A stretch of DNA of 64,000 bases from Venturia oleaginea (Eukaryota; Ascomycota; Dothideomycetes; Venturiales; Venturiaceae), in the NCBI GenBank assembly GCA_013176395.1, contig JABMLP010000016.1, forward strand, positions 124,001 through 188,000, given 5' to 3'. The notes beneath the pieces are model-generated. The model was given only the letters and a program-made list of their open reading frames with translations. It was not told the DNA's origin and made no database searches. The translations under genes were made by a program, and so were the position numbers. Shown piece after piece: positions 1 through 11,788 of the stretch. Within the stretch, counting starts at the first letter, position 1; each line of letters starts with the position of its first letter.

Positions 1-1233
1 GTTGTACATGTAGTCACCTGGTTGGAAGGTGCGATATCCCTTTTGGGCCACAGTTGGACCTCCTGTTGGAGAGTCTCCCTTGCCGAAACTTCTAGACTGG
101 TTGACTTGCAGCGACAACTTTTTCAGTTCTCTCGTACTCAAGTTGTTGGAGGTTCGATTAGCGTTTCGTATCGGAAGGGCGAGGGAAGACCGATTCCGCA
201 ACATGCTCAGATCCGAACCCATATCTGCCGAGCTTTTGAACAGCTCAACGTGATCCGCGCCTGTCGACGTCTCCGCCGTAGGAAACTGTGCGTTAAAAAA
301 TGGCCAGGTATGGTTGGTGTTGCCGATGACCTCCTCAAACTCCGTCTTCTTTGGAGGAAGACCTTCGGGCCATTTCGTGACTGCCCTGCCTCGAAATCGC
401 AACGTGACAGCCTTGATCTTCGAGGGTTTGGACACCCGAATGTGGAGACGTCCACGCAACATGGCTGTGTTGCGGTTTGCTGCCAGATCTCCATGCTCGA
501 ACCCTTGCAGAAAAAGGTATGGCTCAGCCATTGCGATTGACACGGTGATGCCATTGCCGGATGCAAGCGGCTTTTCTTCCGCTAACCTGGAATTCGTTGC
601 GGACATCGGGAATGATGCAATCGAATTGCGTGGAGACACCATTTCGTCCACTGATTGCCGTGGAGCAGCAGATGGTCCGATGGGTAAGGCCACTGTATGC
701 CTAGAGTTGAGTCCCATATTGTCGCCCACCGCAGAGGACTTTCTTCTTTCGCCCCAGAACGTAGATGCGGGTCTTCTTCTTCTCGGCCTTGCTTGTAATG
801 GTGCTGTTGTCGCACCTGGTGTCCACGAAACGGGTCGATCTCTAGGTTGTCGAAGCTCGGTAACGGGTGGGCGTACTGGCTGGACCTCTTGGGGTATCTT
901 GGGTTCGCGGAATTCGAATATCGCTTTGAAGAACTTCTTCGCGCTGTCCCGTGAATCTGCCAGTTTACCGAACTTGCCAAGATAAACCGTCAACCTTCGA
1001 GATCTCTTCTTCCCCGGACCTTTCGCAATGGGGTCGGCTACCACGCGAGCAATGTGTATACGGTGAGGACGAAGCGATCGTGATTGGAAATGAGATGGTC
1101 GTGGATTCTCAGCGAGGTTGAATGCCTGGTGGAGAGAATGTGGTAGATAGTACAGGCGTCCTCTCTCGGCCTGGACTTGAATATAGCCTGTGGCTGTCTG
1201 GCCGATCTGTGAGCGACGGTCTACGGCGGACAT
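1..1233 (-). CDS. alpha-arrestin domain protein, 5' part (runs off the window)
   Basis: Open without interruption for 411 codons from the ATG at 1233 to the window edge, so the C-terminal part is missing. It begins MSAVDRRSQIGQTATGYIQV. After about 155 residues of basic, probably disordered sequence comes an arrestin N-domain: YLFLQGFEHGDL, then a beta-rich stretch containing RGRLHIRVSKPSKIKAVTLR and a FRGRAVTKWPEG strand; near the edge is the characteristic GYRTFQPGDYMYN. Fungal alpha-arrestins are adaptors that bring a HECT ubiquitin ligase (Rsp5/HulA) to plasma-membrane permeases; that role is inferred from the family. Between the two arrestin blocks is a Ser/Asn-rich insert of roughly 60 residues. 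PY motifs for ligase binding would be expected in the missing C-terminal part. No intron is needed. The exact subfamily cannot be named from this fragment. Confidence 0.85.
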   Translation of the reverse strand, partial: MSAVDRRSQIGQTATGYIQVQAERGRLYYLPHSLHQAFNLAENPRPSHFQSRSLRPHRIHIARVVADPIAKGPGKKRSRRLTVYLGKFGKLADSRDSAKKFFKAIFEFREPKIPQEVQPVRPPVTELRQPRDRPVSWTPGATTAPLQARPRRRRPASTFWGERRKSSAVGDNMGLNSRHTVALPIGPSAAPRQSVDEMVSPRNSIASFPMSATNSRLAEEKPLASGNGITVSIAMAEPYLFLQGFEHGDLAANRNTAMLRGRLHIRVSKPSKIKAVTLRFRGRAVTKWPEGLPPKKTEFEEVIGNTNHTWPFFNAQFPTAETSTGADHVELFKSSADMGSDLSMLRNRSSLALPIRNANRTSNNLSTRELKKLSLQVNQSRSFGKGDSPTGGPTVAQKGYRTFQPGDYMYN

Positions 1234-4200
1234 GTTGTGTGCTAGTCTTGCTCCGACATGGGGAGAGAAGGAAAAAGGAAACAGCAATTGTAGAAGTATG
1301 AGAAATTTGATATAGGTATGGGTGGGAGTAGTAGCCACGAATCATGCACAGAATGAGGATCCGTGTTTGGAGTGTCGCAGGTTTCCAATTCTGCAAGCAG
1401 ATGGCTACATTACGGGGGGAGGAAGGTCGGATGATTCGAGCTAGAGGGAGAAGGAGATAGATTGATTGAGGCGAGCAGACAGCAAAGGGTTAGACTTACT
1501 GAGGACTTGTCGAATTGCAGAGTTGATTAATTGGCAGTTTGCGGTTTTACTGGAGATGAACGAGGGTGGGAGCACATGCCCACGGCGATTCTCATCCAAA
1601 ACACAACGCGGCCAGGGGTCAGAGGGTGGCCGGATAGTTGCAGCGGTGTCCCTGATATTGCAATGACTTGTCAGCACGGCCTCGCAAGGTTTTGCTTGTC
1701 TGGGCATAGGAATAGCGGTGGTAAACAAGAGTCGAGGCGCGCAAATCGAGGGCGCGAAGCCTGCACAGGCGACGACAACGAAACAGGAACAGACACGTCC
1801 AAGAGGGCTCGTCAGCAAAGTGGGCAGACTGGGAGCAGCGGGGGGAATGGCAGGAGAGAAGTTGTTTATTCGGAAGAGGCTGGATCTGGGAGAGGCAGAG
1901 ATCCGCACTCGGCCACCATCGATTGTGCGGGCGCCCTGGCGATTGGCACGACCAGCGAGTACATAGTCCTATTCTGGTCCTTCTCATGTGACATCAGTGG
2001 CGGGTGAGACTGGGGAGCTGTAGGCCCAGTCTACTGCAGAAGCCAAAGCTAGTACTATGTATTCTAAGATGGCTCAAGAATTGCATCTGGACATGATATT
2101 CCCGGATGCTGTTGTACTCCCAATATCATACGACTGCAGAGTTTTGCTTCTGCTGGTCGTGACGTAGAGCAGTAGATTGACCGTGTGCTCTGCCTACTGC
2201 GGATGCGGATGCCCCGGAATGTCTTGCCAACTTCCAAGACGACTGCACCGGATCTATATTACGCGTCGCTGAGGGAGCGTAGCAAGCCGGTTGCTGTAGC
2301 AGGTTATGACCCCAAGCTCACTTTGCAGATGGCACTGCCAAGTCATTCAGGTCATCCAGGTCATTCAGGTCATCCAGGTCATTCAGGTCATTCAGGTCAT
2401 TCAGGTCATTCAGGTCATTCAGGTGATTCAGGCGCTGTCTGTCAAGTGCTTGGGATCTCTCAGCATCTCTCAGCGTCGACGCCAGGACTCGGCCTTACAG
2501 TCGATGCCGTTGCCGTTGATCCGAATTCGTACGAATCGTACGGCAGAGGCTGCGACGGCAACATCGGACAAAAGTGCATTTCCGATGGTTGAAAGATCGA
2601 CGCCTTCTAGAAGATGGAGAGAAGGTTTGCATTATTACCTGACCACTATTAGGCTTACCAAATCTCGCCGCAATTCTGGTCACGGCAGAGGTCGTAGTAA
2701 ACACGGTCCAACAGGTTGATTCGTTCCAGAAGCTGAAGCAGGTACTATGGCAATCCTGTTTCAAGACTCGGGTTTGATCCCTCGACACCCGCCGGCTGTT
2801 TTGAAACAATCTTCGGATGACTCCATGGTTCATGAACAGGTTGCGACTATGTGTGGACCCGAAAACGACTCAAACACCAACATGTGACTCCGACTTTCAC
2901 TACATCGACGGCCGTTCGCAGAAAACTTCGAGTCTTGGACTGTGAAAATCCCGACTCGGGACAGGTTTGTTGATAAGGGTACCTAGCCAGTGACTGGTTG
3001 AACAATCCCAGGTATGTCTCCATGGACGAGGCCGTCACCGCCAGGAACAAGAACCCAGATCTCGTCACAACATCGTCAAATGCCTGCCCTCAAATAGGTA
3101 GCCGATAGGTTGAGGTTCCCGTCGCGAGTCGGCCCTTTCTCGGCACCCACAGCTATGTCCAGCACATCGAAAACATCCTTCACGTGAAGTCGAGGCCTCA
3201 TATCTGAAATATTCCACGCCTGTTAACATCTAAAACTTCAGCATCAGGGTTCTCACTGAATGGTCCAGGCTCCAGGGTGGCGGAAGCACGCCTGCCTAGT
3301 CTAGGTATTCCTCGTAATACACAGCAACCATCTGGGGCTCACCTGTATCCATCCAGGTTCTTGCCAGCACTCATCCCATCATTGACAACCCGCAACCCGC
3401 ATCTGCCTTTCGACGCCGCCATCACAAGGCTCTGTGTGGAGTGCAGCTGTAGTGACGGATAGCCGCCAACAAAAGGTCGACAGGATTGGAGATCCTCACC
3501 GCCCTCACTTCTGAGCGTAAAACCCTGTACGTCAGCCTCGCGATAGTAGCCTCATTCTTACAGCTATATCAAGGTGGCCATAAGAGACGCAGCATCCACA
3601 TTTTTACCGCCACTTCGACCGCCTCCTTCATATCGAACCATTTTCGCGACCTCTTCTCGGTCCAGAAGCCTAGATGCTGGATCCAGTACGATGAAGAAAT
3701 TTCGTGAGGCTGACTCCAAGCGCGAGGCTTCATAAAAATGGAAGTTCAACATTCACGTGTGATAATGACCGCTTCAGGTTCTGGTTATGCCAAATCTGCA
3801 TTTCTGGTTAGCAACGAATCTCACATGGCTTCGAGGGCCCAATCGGCATGAACTGCGGACAGAGGCGGCATCAGAATCAATTACTGTGAGATTATCTGTT
3901 GATCCTGAAGGTTCAAAAGTTCTGGACGAGCAGTTCCTTATCTATCATTGTATCGCTGCTGTACTTATCGACATCACAAGTACCCAAATTAGAAACAAAG
4001 CGATTACTTTTTCTCTCGCTGGCTCCACTTTCTGGTTGGTACTATTAAGCTACTTTATGAGCGCGGCGAGATCCCTTTAGCGACCTCCTTTCCGCTCGAC
4101 AGCTGACTATCACCAGTGAGATGACTTATCAGAAGTACAGATCGAGAACGAAGCGCGCACAGGAAATGTGACATTCTTGAACGACTCTCAAATTTTAGGC

Positions 4201-5689
4201 AACAATTTTCGTATCAAATGGCACCGGTGCGAAAGGATCTTCACTGAGCAACTGGTCGCTTTGTTTCATCATGCATGGTGGCAGCCTCGTAGCTTTCCAG
4301 CGGGCTATCTCACGGTCAGTCGACCTTCTTCAAGCCATTTATTTCCGTCCCATGAATAGCGCACAGGGTTTGACAGATTCGCCAAAACTATTTTCAACAT
4401 TCTTCAGATCTGAAATTCTCGATGACAGCAAGCCAATGATACGAAATCTTACTTCATCGACATCACGGCAAAACGACTTGGGCGGCCTCACGATCGTCCC
4501 TCGAAGTCTAAACGGACGAATCCTCCACTCGGCTTTACTCTCTCCTCGATTCTACTACCGTACCCAAAACGCCGGTGATCCCGTCGGCCGGATCGCATGT
4601 GTATAGTTACAGTAATTAAATCCCCACGTTATCTCCCCGGATTTGCCGACCCCACGTTCGTACACTACTGGTGCTGGGACCCTGTCCATCATCCATACTA
4701 CTATGATAGTAAAGCCTATATGTGCGTGGAGTCCATTTGCTGTTTATCACATACTATTACATACTGTCTACTATTAGCAGATCTAGAAATCAAGGATAAT
4801 GTTACGCTGAACGAGCAAAACAGAGTTATTCGGAAGTAGATTCAACAGGAACTTAACGATAGGAGCCAATGAGCAGAACGAGTGTCACCCTGTGACTTGA
4901 CTGTATTGACTGAGGAGGTTATCGTACACCGTAGCATCTGCATGCATATATATGCATGTCAATGCATTCCTTGGCATCTATCACGTGCACTACGCCTGAG
5001 GTATCAAGGACTGGCATGCCACTGTTCAACAGATAAAGCCATAAACCGCAACGCCAACTTCCAACAATCATTAATAGAAGAACAACCACATTAACACACC
5101 CTATGAAAATCCAATAATATCTCAGGGATGACCCCTAATTCCTTTGTATAAATCACGGCTGTTCACGAATCCTTACTTATTCACCATGGATCAGCCACCA
5201 CTCCCGTTCCAATTAACTCTCTTTATCTTACCTCTGGAAATCTCAATCCTCTGTCTAACTTATCTTTCTTATTATATCGTTTCGTACAACCCCCACACAT
5301 CTCCTACGCTCTAAATACCAACATGGTAGAGTTTACTTAGCTAGTAACTTTTCCTTCCAACCCTCTCTCTCACTCCTACTATCCTACTCAAGTTATTCTT
5401 TCTTCGTAAAACGTCGTACTTTTGATTAAAATATCCCCATACCCCGGCTCTTACTAAATATCATCTTTAACATTCCTTGCTACTGCGAGGTTTGTAAGTC
5501 GGAGCTTGTGAATCGGTATTTGAAAATCGTGCTGTATAATCGACATCGGTAAATTTCCGGCATTATGGCTTGGAAAAATTGCTAGAAATGTGCCGATGTT
5601 GATTTCGAACGAGGTTTTATCTTGGTATGACACCTTCTTCAGCCGCGCATTTGAGACTTCGACAGTAGCCACTTCATCCCCTCCATCTG
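1234..5689. other. gene-poor stretch, no supported gene
   Basis: No open frame here has both a credible start and recognisable protein sequence. The first 200-300 bases are the likely promoter and 5' leader of the arrestin gene. The rest holds a 9-bp tandem repeat (listed separately) and, from about 4,600 to 5,500, AT-rich DNA with short pyrimidine-rich runs. Several frames of 60-150 codons exist on both strands but overlap one another and carry no motif I recognise. Confidence 0.5.
2342..2431. repeat. 9-bp tandem repeat, about ten copies
   Basis: The unit GTCATTCAG (variants GTCATCCAG and GTGATTCAG) is repeated about ten times without spacing. Because the period is a multiple of three, every frame through it stays open, giving artificial peptides such as SGHSGHSGH or IQVIQVIQV. 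No surrounding gene is convincing, so this is probably a non-coding minisatellite. Confidence 0.9.
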
Positions 5690-6901
5690 CGCCTCTTGAA
5701 TTATTGGATTTCTTGCTTTCGATGGCTGGTCCGTGACTGTTCAGCTCCCATGCACATCTTCAGGGAACAAACGTATCATTGTCTGTATTCCTCTGGACTC
5801 CAGGAGTTTCCCATATATGGTAACATCGTCGCGGAAAAAATCGAGCCCGCAGTAGTCCATGTATGTTGGTATCTTGTTGACTAGTTCTTGACTTGATGCG
5901 ATGGCGCTGATTGGTGAATGCCAGGGAGAGTTGTAGTCCGTACACTGTAACCCATCATAGACTATCTTCAGGGCTGCTGCATTGAGGCCTGAAACTGAGT
6001 CAGTTTTGCTAGGTTTCTGTCGATGCTACGCGATTTTCACATACCCCGCGACATTCGCGTTTTCTTCTCGCGACTTGAATAATGTTTTGTACGCCGTCGG
6101 CAGATTCTCATCCACAACCAAGCCAGGGACGGAGAGAAATTGTCCAGTGAGTGGTTTTGCAAGCTTGGGGACCTCTCGTGCCTCTTTCAAATTTGAGAAC
6201 ATGTACAGTCCACCACATACTGCTGCCAGAGAGGCCTCAGCGCTCACTCCACCAACGATGAAACCCGTATCTAGATCTGCACTAAGCTCTTCAGCATGCT
6301 TAGACAACCAAACAAGGACGTGCCAACTGTCGTAATATGGAATTGGCCAACGGACATCGGGGACAAGTCTATAATTTGGAAGGGCAATTACGGCATCATA
6401 AGTCTCCGCGAATGCTCTAGGGGCGTTGAATAACTGTTCAGGCTCTCCAACCAGAAACCCGCCGCCGAAGAAATGAACGATGTGTAGTCTGTGACCTGGG
6501 ATCCTGGCTTTTGGTCGAACAATCTTGACATGTCAGTCAATACATGCGAGGGAGGGTTTTATCCCTTGCTTTATGAGAGAATGAATATCAACGCTCTCAG
6601 ATCAGAGTCTCTCAATCCTAGATCGGCGTCGAGTGAATAACGGCGATTTTAATCACAAATTCGCCAGAAATTCATCAAACCAAGGAGCATGCATCTAGAA
6701 GAATTTCCCAGTGTGTAATCGAGCACTTGCTTCTCAAAGAGAATTCACTTTGGTGCGGGATTGCCATCCATCTTGACCCGGTATAGAAACCTTGAATTCC
6801 TCGAGGCAATCGGCAAGTGGCGGCAGTTTTGCTATGGCTGCTTCAGTCATAGAGTGCATCATAGATCGCTTTCCCTCAGGCTTGAGTGTGGAGGATGCCA
6901 T
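5690..6901 (-). pseudogene. alpha/beta-hydrolase fold-3 (HSL/lipase-like) pseudogene
   Basis: Three blocks on the minus strand read as one fold-3 hydrolase. The N-terminus (from ATG 6901) contains AAIAKLPPLADCLEEF and IPGQDGWQSRTK. A long block (about 6045-6523) has the oxyanion-hole segment HFFGGGFLVGEP and the nucleophile region GFIVGGVSAEASLAAV. The C-terminal block (below 5994) has the acid region YCGLDFFRDD and the histidine region FPEDVHGS. Damage: the nucleophile motif reads G-V-S-A-E, not G-x-S-x-G; the usual tryptophan after HGS is a TGA stop (5741-5743), with similar sequence beyond; and the clear intron at about 5995-6044 joins frames that do not match. The first intron (6524-6748) would be long, about 225 nt, with an AAG acceptor. 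Enzymatic function is therefore unlikely. Confidence 0.75.
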
Positions 6902-8268
6902 GTCGTCGTGTAGAATGACTCTCGATATGTTTTGTCGAAAAATCAAAGTGGTTACAGGCTAGGCGAAATGATAGGAAGTCTCGTGTTAGGAAAGTACGAG
7001 CTGCCAATAGATATCTTTAGTGCTTTGAGTCCGAAAGCAAGCCTTCAAGTGAAGTTTCAATGCTGTGAAGTTGAATACTGTAAATTTCGGTAACTGAAGA
7101 TCATAGACTGCCAAAGATCTCCAAAGCCTTCATCTTGGTTGGATGTTCGTATTCGAGATTAAGACGCTGAGTTAAGATCTCGCACCGTATTCGATTTCGA
7201 TTTCGGGTCACACCATACCTACTCTCCACCTCTGAAACCTGCTACTCGATCGAGACACCGTTCCAGCAATTCGCAACATCGGTATATGATGTGAGATCGT
7301 GAAGGAACGTGTTCAGGATGAGGTTTTGTTACACAAATATTGCGCCGAGGAAATACAAATTTGGCACTCGTCGCAGCTAACCAGAGTTGGCATTGCTAAT
7401 AAACGAATAGCTTCGACTACAGGCTTTGTGATCAGTACTGTGCATACTGCGGATAGGCGCAGAAAGCAAATAGTGCAAACGGCGCCATGGGTTCCTCGGA
7501 CTATCTCGGCAATGGAAGATGAAAGACTCGATGGCTCGAAACTTCGATGATGGGCTTTGCAATTGGAGGTTGTTGACGTGAGGTGCCTTGAGCTGCGAGA
7601 TCTCCCCGTCTTCTGCGTAGTATTGATTGCTTTTTAACCGAGCCATTTAGAAGTACAACCAACATCGCTCGCGTAAAAGATAGTAACAACAAACACTTCC
7701 AATAGTCCACCGCGGACATGTCGCGCGTCGAATTTCAGCTGTAGGACCACGAGAAGCTGCCAGCCTCAGCTTACTGAAGAGAGATGACCATCAACGTGGA
7801 TTGCCTGACGGAGAGCTGCTTCAGACACACCAAGTCGAAAACAGGATTACGGATTAGGCAAGTCCGGTGAAAGATATCGATACTCCTCAGCTGAGAGGGC
7901 ATGTATCTGCATTTCCAACCGATAGACCATAGACGGGGTGGTTATTGATTGGTCGGCAGCGAGCCAGCAACTACCTGCCAGACGTCGTGAACATTTGAGG
8001 CCAAGAAGATTCCACCAAGTCACATGAGAGCTATTTCCAGGATTTAAGCTTTTGGAGCAATCAGTCTTCTGTCCAGCTGCATACAACCCCAATGTCGGCC
8101 AAGGCGTTGATGTATGTCTCCTTAAGAGCTTGAAAAAGGTGGAAAGGAATGAAAACCCTTCACTTGAGCATCCCTGAGCATGTCGAGTCGGTAAGTGGTA
8201 GACTTTCAACGACATAATATTTCCTTTTTTCTGACTAACGCATCGTCTAAAGATTCCACTCAAAGACC
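6902..8268. other. intergenic, nothing recognised
   Basis: Lies between the hydrolase relic and the F-box relic, which are transcribed away from each other, so it should hold both promoters. Short frames occur on both strands but none carries a motif. The last 100 bases include a pyrimidine-rich tract (TTCCTTTTTTCTGAC) about 50 bases before the F-box ATG. Confidence 0.4.
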
Positions 8269-9216
8269 ATGGTCTCAATCCCCACTGAACTGATTGAGAG
8301 AATTACTGCGTTTCTATCGTCCAAAGATCTCAGAGCAGTCCGGCTCACTAACTCTACTCTGGCAAAGAAAAGCTTTAGACATTTTGCGGACAGGCACTTC
8401 AATTCGATTACCTGGACCCATGCTAGCCATTCGCCTACTTACTGGTCAAAGAAAGGACGACATTTTCTGCCAGAATGACCCGAATACCGACCATGCGTGA
8501 GAGCCGTATCGATGGAATTCGCCGGCAGTCCTTGGAAAATGGCAAACCTGCCCAGCCCCGATCAATATGTCGATAACATCAAGCTCTTCCGCAACATCAA
8601 TAATTTACGATTGACAAACTGCTCACCTCATCTGATGGGGCAGAGCTTCGAAGAGTTTACCGATCACCTTTACCTACCGCATCTTGAGACACTCCTCATA
8701 AACGACACAAGAAGCTTAGGCAGAAGCGCTGTTACCAGATTCATCACGACTATGATACGACGGCATCAAAGAACACTCAAGGCCATCAAGCTTCTTCACA
8801 TTGGCACCGAGCATATAGGCGATTGGCCGCACATATTAGAGGCAGCAAACTGTCTTGCCGACAACGCTTCAATCCACATCTGCGGACCCAAAGTTCGCAG
8901 AGATCATTACTACGTCTCATTCATCCCACCATCGCTCGTACCGGATTACGATTCAGTCTACTCATTGCAAGGACCAGTCGCTACACTGGGAGGACCTTAC
9001 CGACTCACCTACCATTACTTCTCTCGGCCTGGCAAGTTGAAGGCGGCGCTGAGATGTATGGCGTGGTGCTACCGAATTGCTTAATCTTTCGAGGAGGGCC
9101 TCATGTTTAATGGAGACTTAGATCCGGCGGATCCCCAGTATCGTGTCGTGCTCGAGGCGTGGGCTGCATGGAATAACTTGGGAATCAAAGCACTTCAGGG
9201 ACTGTATGATGGATGA
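8269..9216 (+). pseudogene. F-box protein gene with two in-frame stop codons
   Basis: A single frame runs 316 codons from the ATG at 8269 to a TGA at 9216, interrupted by TGA at 8476-8478 and TAA at 9082-9084. It starts with an F-box: IPTELIERITAFLSSKDLRAVRLT followed by KKSFRHFADRHFNSITW. The middle has leucine-rich pieces such as LRLTNCSPHLMG and LPHLETLLINDT, and the tail reads FNGDLDPADPQYRVVLEAW. F-box proteins link substrates to SCF ubiquitin ligases. Reading through each stop continues the same protein. Both stops are one C-to-T change from sense codons (CGA and CAA). With only the first 69 residues made, it would be a bare F-box. Recent pseudogenisation is likeliest; a sequencing error would have to hit twice. 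Confidence 0.8.
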
Positions 9217-11166
9217 GATTGAGGTACAGGGTGGTAGTTAGAGTAGTGTAATTAATAGTATCGGTAATTGGCATACAGAATAGGGTGTGATGTACAATGT
9301 AACATCAAAGTCTGATATCGTTGTACACGTACCATGACCAACCACTTGCGAGAATGTCACCAAAGGATCAAAAGACTGTTGATACTACTCGGTTCCGGAG
9401 AATTTTACCTCTGGAAATCTGTTTGACGGCTCCATCAAATTTTCTTGGTTTCTTTCTTTTGATATTGCAGTTATCTGCCTTTTCCATCGATCTCGTGGAT
9501 GCTGTTAACAGAAGCTGGAAGCACGGAAGATTTTGCATTATGTCCAAGGTATTTAGAACAAATGAAGCTTAAGATCGATAATGCAATCCCATGGCTTAAA
9601 ATACACAAGAGCTCATGATTCGCCGACCGAAAGAAGGCCGAGAGGACCCTAGTAGTGGCGTAAATCAAGCGTCGTTGTGTCTTGGCTTTCTAGAACTCCA
9701 TATTCTACACTCTTCAGCAAACCCAATGGTATCCTAGAACACGATCGTTCACGATCGTTGTCAACAGAGTAGCTGCCTTGCTCTTCTCCTTCTTCAAGAG
9801 CGACTGCACCAGGCCGCCTGTAGATAGCACGCCGCACGATAAGGTCGTCGCATCCTCCCAAACAAGACTCTAAGCCACGAACATTACCCGTCCGGATCCC
9901 GGGTCTGATCTATTTCCTCAAATCCCTCTCATACCTCGATTTGTACAATGTGCCCAAAAGCTAGAGGGTAGGGCACGAAGTGGACCGCTGCTCCGATACA
10001 GAAGGCATGCTGAAATCAAAGCGCGATTGCTACCGTACGCGCAGGGACTGCTACGCATCAAGAACCTGCTCTGCTCCGAGATACGAGCACCAGACTGGAG
10101 ACAAAGGAACAAAACATGGAGATGTAGACGAGAAGTTGGCATAGTGGTCCATGAGGCACGTTTGCTATGCATACAGAACTTCAGCGCCCTCTGGATACGT
10201 TAGAAAATTGCTACACTTGTTGAGACGCGTACACCCAGGACACTGTTGTCGACAGCCTGATCAATCTCAAAAGCAACCGTGGAAAAATCCCAGGTTTGTC
10301 CAGTCCGTCACTGGCATTGACAGGCCGGCTCAACGGCAGCCAACTTTGAACTACCAGCGGAACCTGCGACTGACAGACCTGAGAATTATTGAGTGATGAC
10401 AGAAAGCTCGACATCGATGGCACCGAGCCTAGAAAGCATTTCGCCGAATATTGGGAGGATTTGTGGACGCTGTATACGTCAAAGTCTCCCGAATCTATTC
10501 AAGACGAACCGTTCACCCAACCTTCGACAGCCCTATCGAGCCACGCTCGCTGCCTTTCATCTACATCTTGGCAGGTATTTGAGTTTCAAGCCTGGCATAA
10601 GCTTGGACACAGCTGCACAAACCCTTGTTCCTGACTGGTCGGTCGACTTGACACATTGCAGGATGCAAAGAAACATTTCTTACCACTTCTGTCCATCGAC
10701 GCCTTTCTATTCCACGATCGTTGTCAGAGCGTCCCGCACTCTTTCTCGAGAACCTTCATGCGCCATATCGTGGGGTCGCATCAGAGAGATAACGTTGATC
10801 ATACTGGTTGTAATGCGCTACCCAATGATTTGTTGTTTGATGGTCACCATGTTGGACCGTACGCCAGGACTTGGAGACATTAAAATGTGTTGTCGCCAGT
10901 GGCAGGACTGAATCATCCACTCCAGTTTCTTTCGACGTCTTTACATCTTTGCGCCCAGGATTTCATTGGTTGCCTGCTGTACAGCCTTGTTTGCTCAGGT
11001 AGGTTACTCACCACCCACTTTTACCCTTGTGCCTTCTCTCGTCGCGAGGGATCGATCTGCGCTTCCGAACACTCTCGCTGTCTACAGACAATCTCCCTGA
11101 CTTATCAGAAGCTAATTCTCTCCATAGAATAACCTGACAGCTCCGCCTCCATAAACAACAGTCAAC
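9217..11166. other. gene-poor stretch, possible protein relic around 10.4-10.9 kb
   Basis: No supported gene. Around 10,390-10,880 there are plus-strand fragments that look protein-like (for example HFAEYWEDLWTLYTSKSPES and HFLPLLSIDAFLFHD) but they lie in different frames separated by stops and match no family I know. They may be the remains of a gene. The last 150 bases are the leader of the MARVEL gene. Confidence 0.35.
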
Positions 11167-11788
11167 ATGATCTTCTCCCGCATCCTCTCTTTCGTGCTTC
11201 GCTTCTTCGAATTTATTTTCGCAATCGTAAGTATTTTTGTTCCAAAACTTCCACAAATCTAACCTTTTTAAGATCGTTACCGCCACCTCAGGCTGGTTCC
11301 TCTATGTTCGCCATACCCACGCCGTAGGAGCCAAAGGCCGTCTCATCTTCACCATCTGTATCGCCCTTTACTCCCTCGTCCTCAGCATGGTCTGGCTCAT
11401 CCCCTTCACCGCCACATTCATCCACTACCCACTTGACATCCTCGCATCCATCCTTTACTTCGTCGCCTTCGCAATCCTGCAAGAATGGATTTACCATTAC
11501 GGATGTGGACGCATTTTCGACTGGAATGGAGAGTATCACATGGGACAGTGCGTTACCTACAGGACTATGGTTGCCTTTTCGTTCATTGCGGGCGTGTTCT
11601 GGTTGGTGAGCGCGATATTGGTAAGTTTTCTGGATGCTGGTGATTCTGAGGGTCCTGTACTGACTTTTGTGTAGAGCGCTTGTGTTTTCCATAGACTTAT
11701 GACTATGAGGAGGACGTACAGGAATGCTGAGTTTGAGCGGGAAAGTGGAGCTCGCAATCCCCGCGAGAGACGTCAGTCTTCTGTCTGA
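11167..11788 (+). CDS. MARVEL-domain (four-transmembrane) protein
   Basis: Three exons: 11167-11226, 11273-11620 and 11675-11788, giving 173 residues in continuous frame. The first helix spans the first junction (IFSRILSFVLRFFEFIFAI then IVTATSGWFLYV). Three more hydrophobic helices follow: LIFTICIALYSLVLSMVWLI, LDILASILYFVAFAILQEW and TMVAFSFIAGVFWLVSAIL. A short basic cytosolic tail ends RNPRERRQSSV. This is the layout of fungal MARVEL proteins (Nce102-like in the broad sense), which sit in membrane microdomains and secretory membranes. The size matches the family. The first intron uses TTTTTAAG as its acceptor, an unusual AAG, with a normal branch-like TCTAAC 11 bases upstream; the second ends in TAG. 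The specific function is unknown. Confidence 0.85.

Noticed and set aside
314..985. Plus-strand frame of 223 codons opposite the arrestin gene
   Set aside because: It lacks any motif, whereas the minus strand encodes a recognisable arrestin domain.
2185..2719. Plus-strand frames through the 9-bp repeat giving SGHSGHSGH or IQVIQVIQV peptides
   Set aside because: The frames are open only because the repeat period is divisible by three; flanking sequence has no protein character.
2761..2800. GGTTTGATCCC-like sequence resembling a tRNA B box
   Set aside because: It departs from the GGTTCGANTCC consensus and no A box or cloverleaf fits upstream. No tRNA gene was recognised anywhere in the window.
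5200..9430. Two LPLEI-like coding scraps (near 5,227 and 9,404) as further LPRELRQ members
   Set aside because: Only about 17 bases are shared, and no family sequence follows in any frame.
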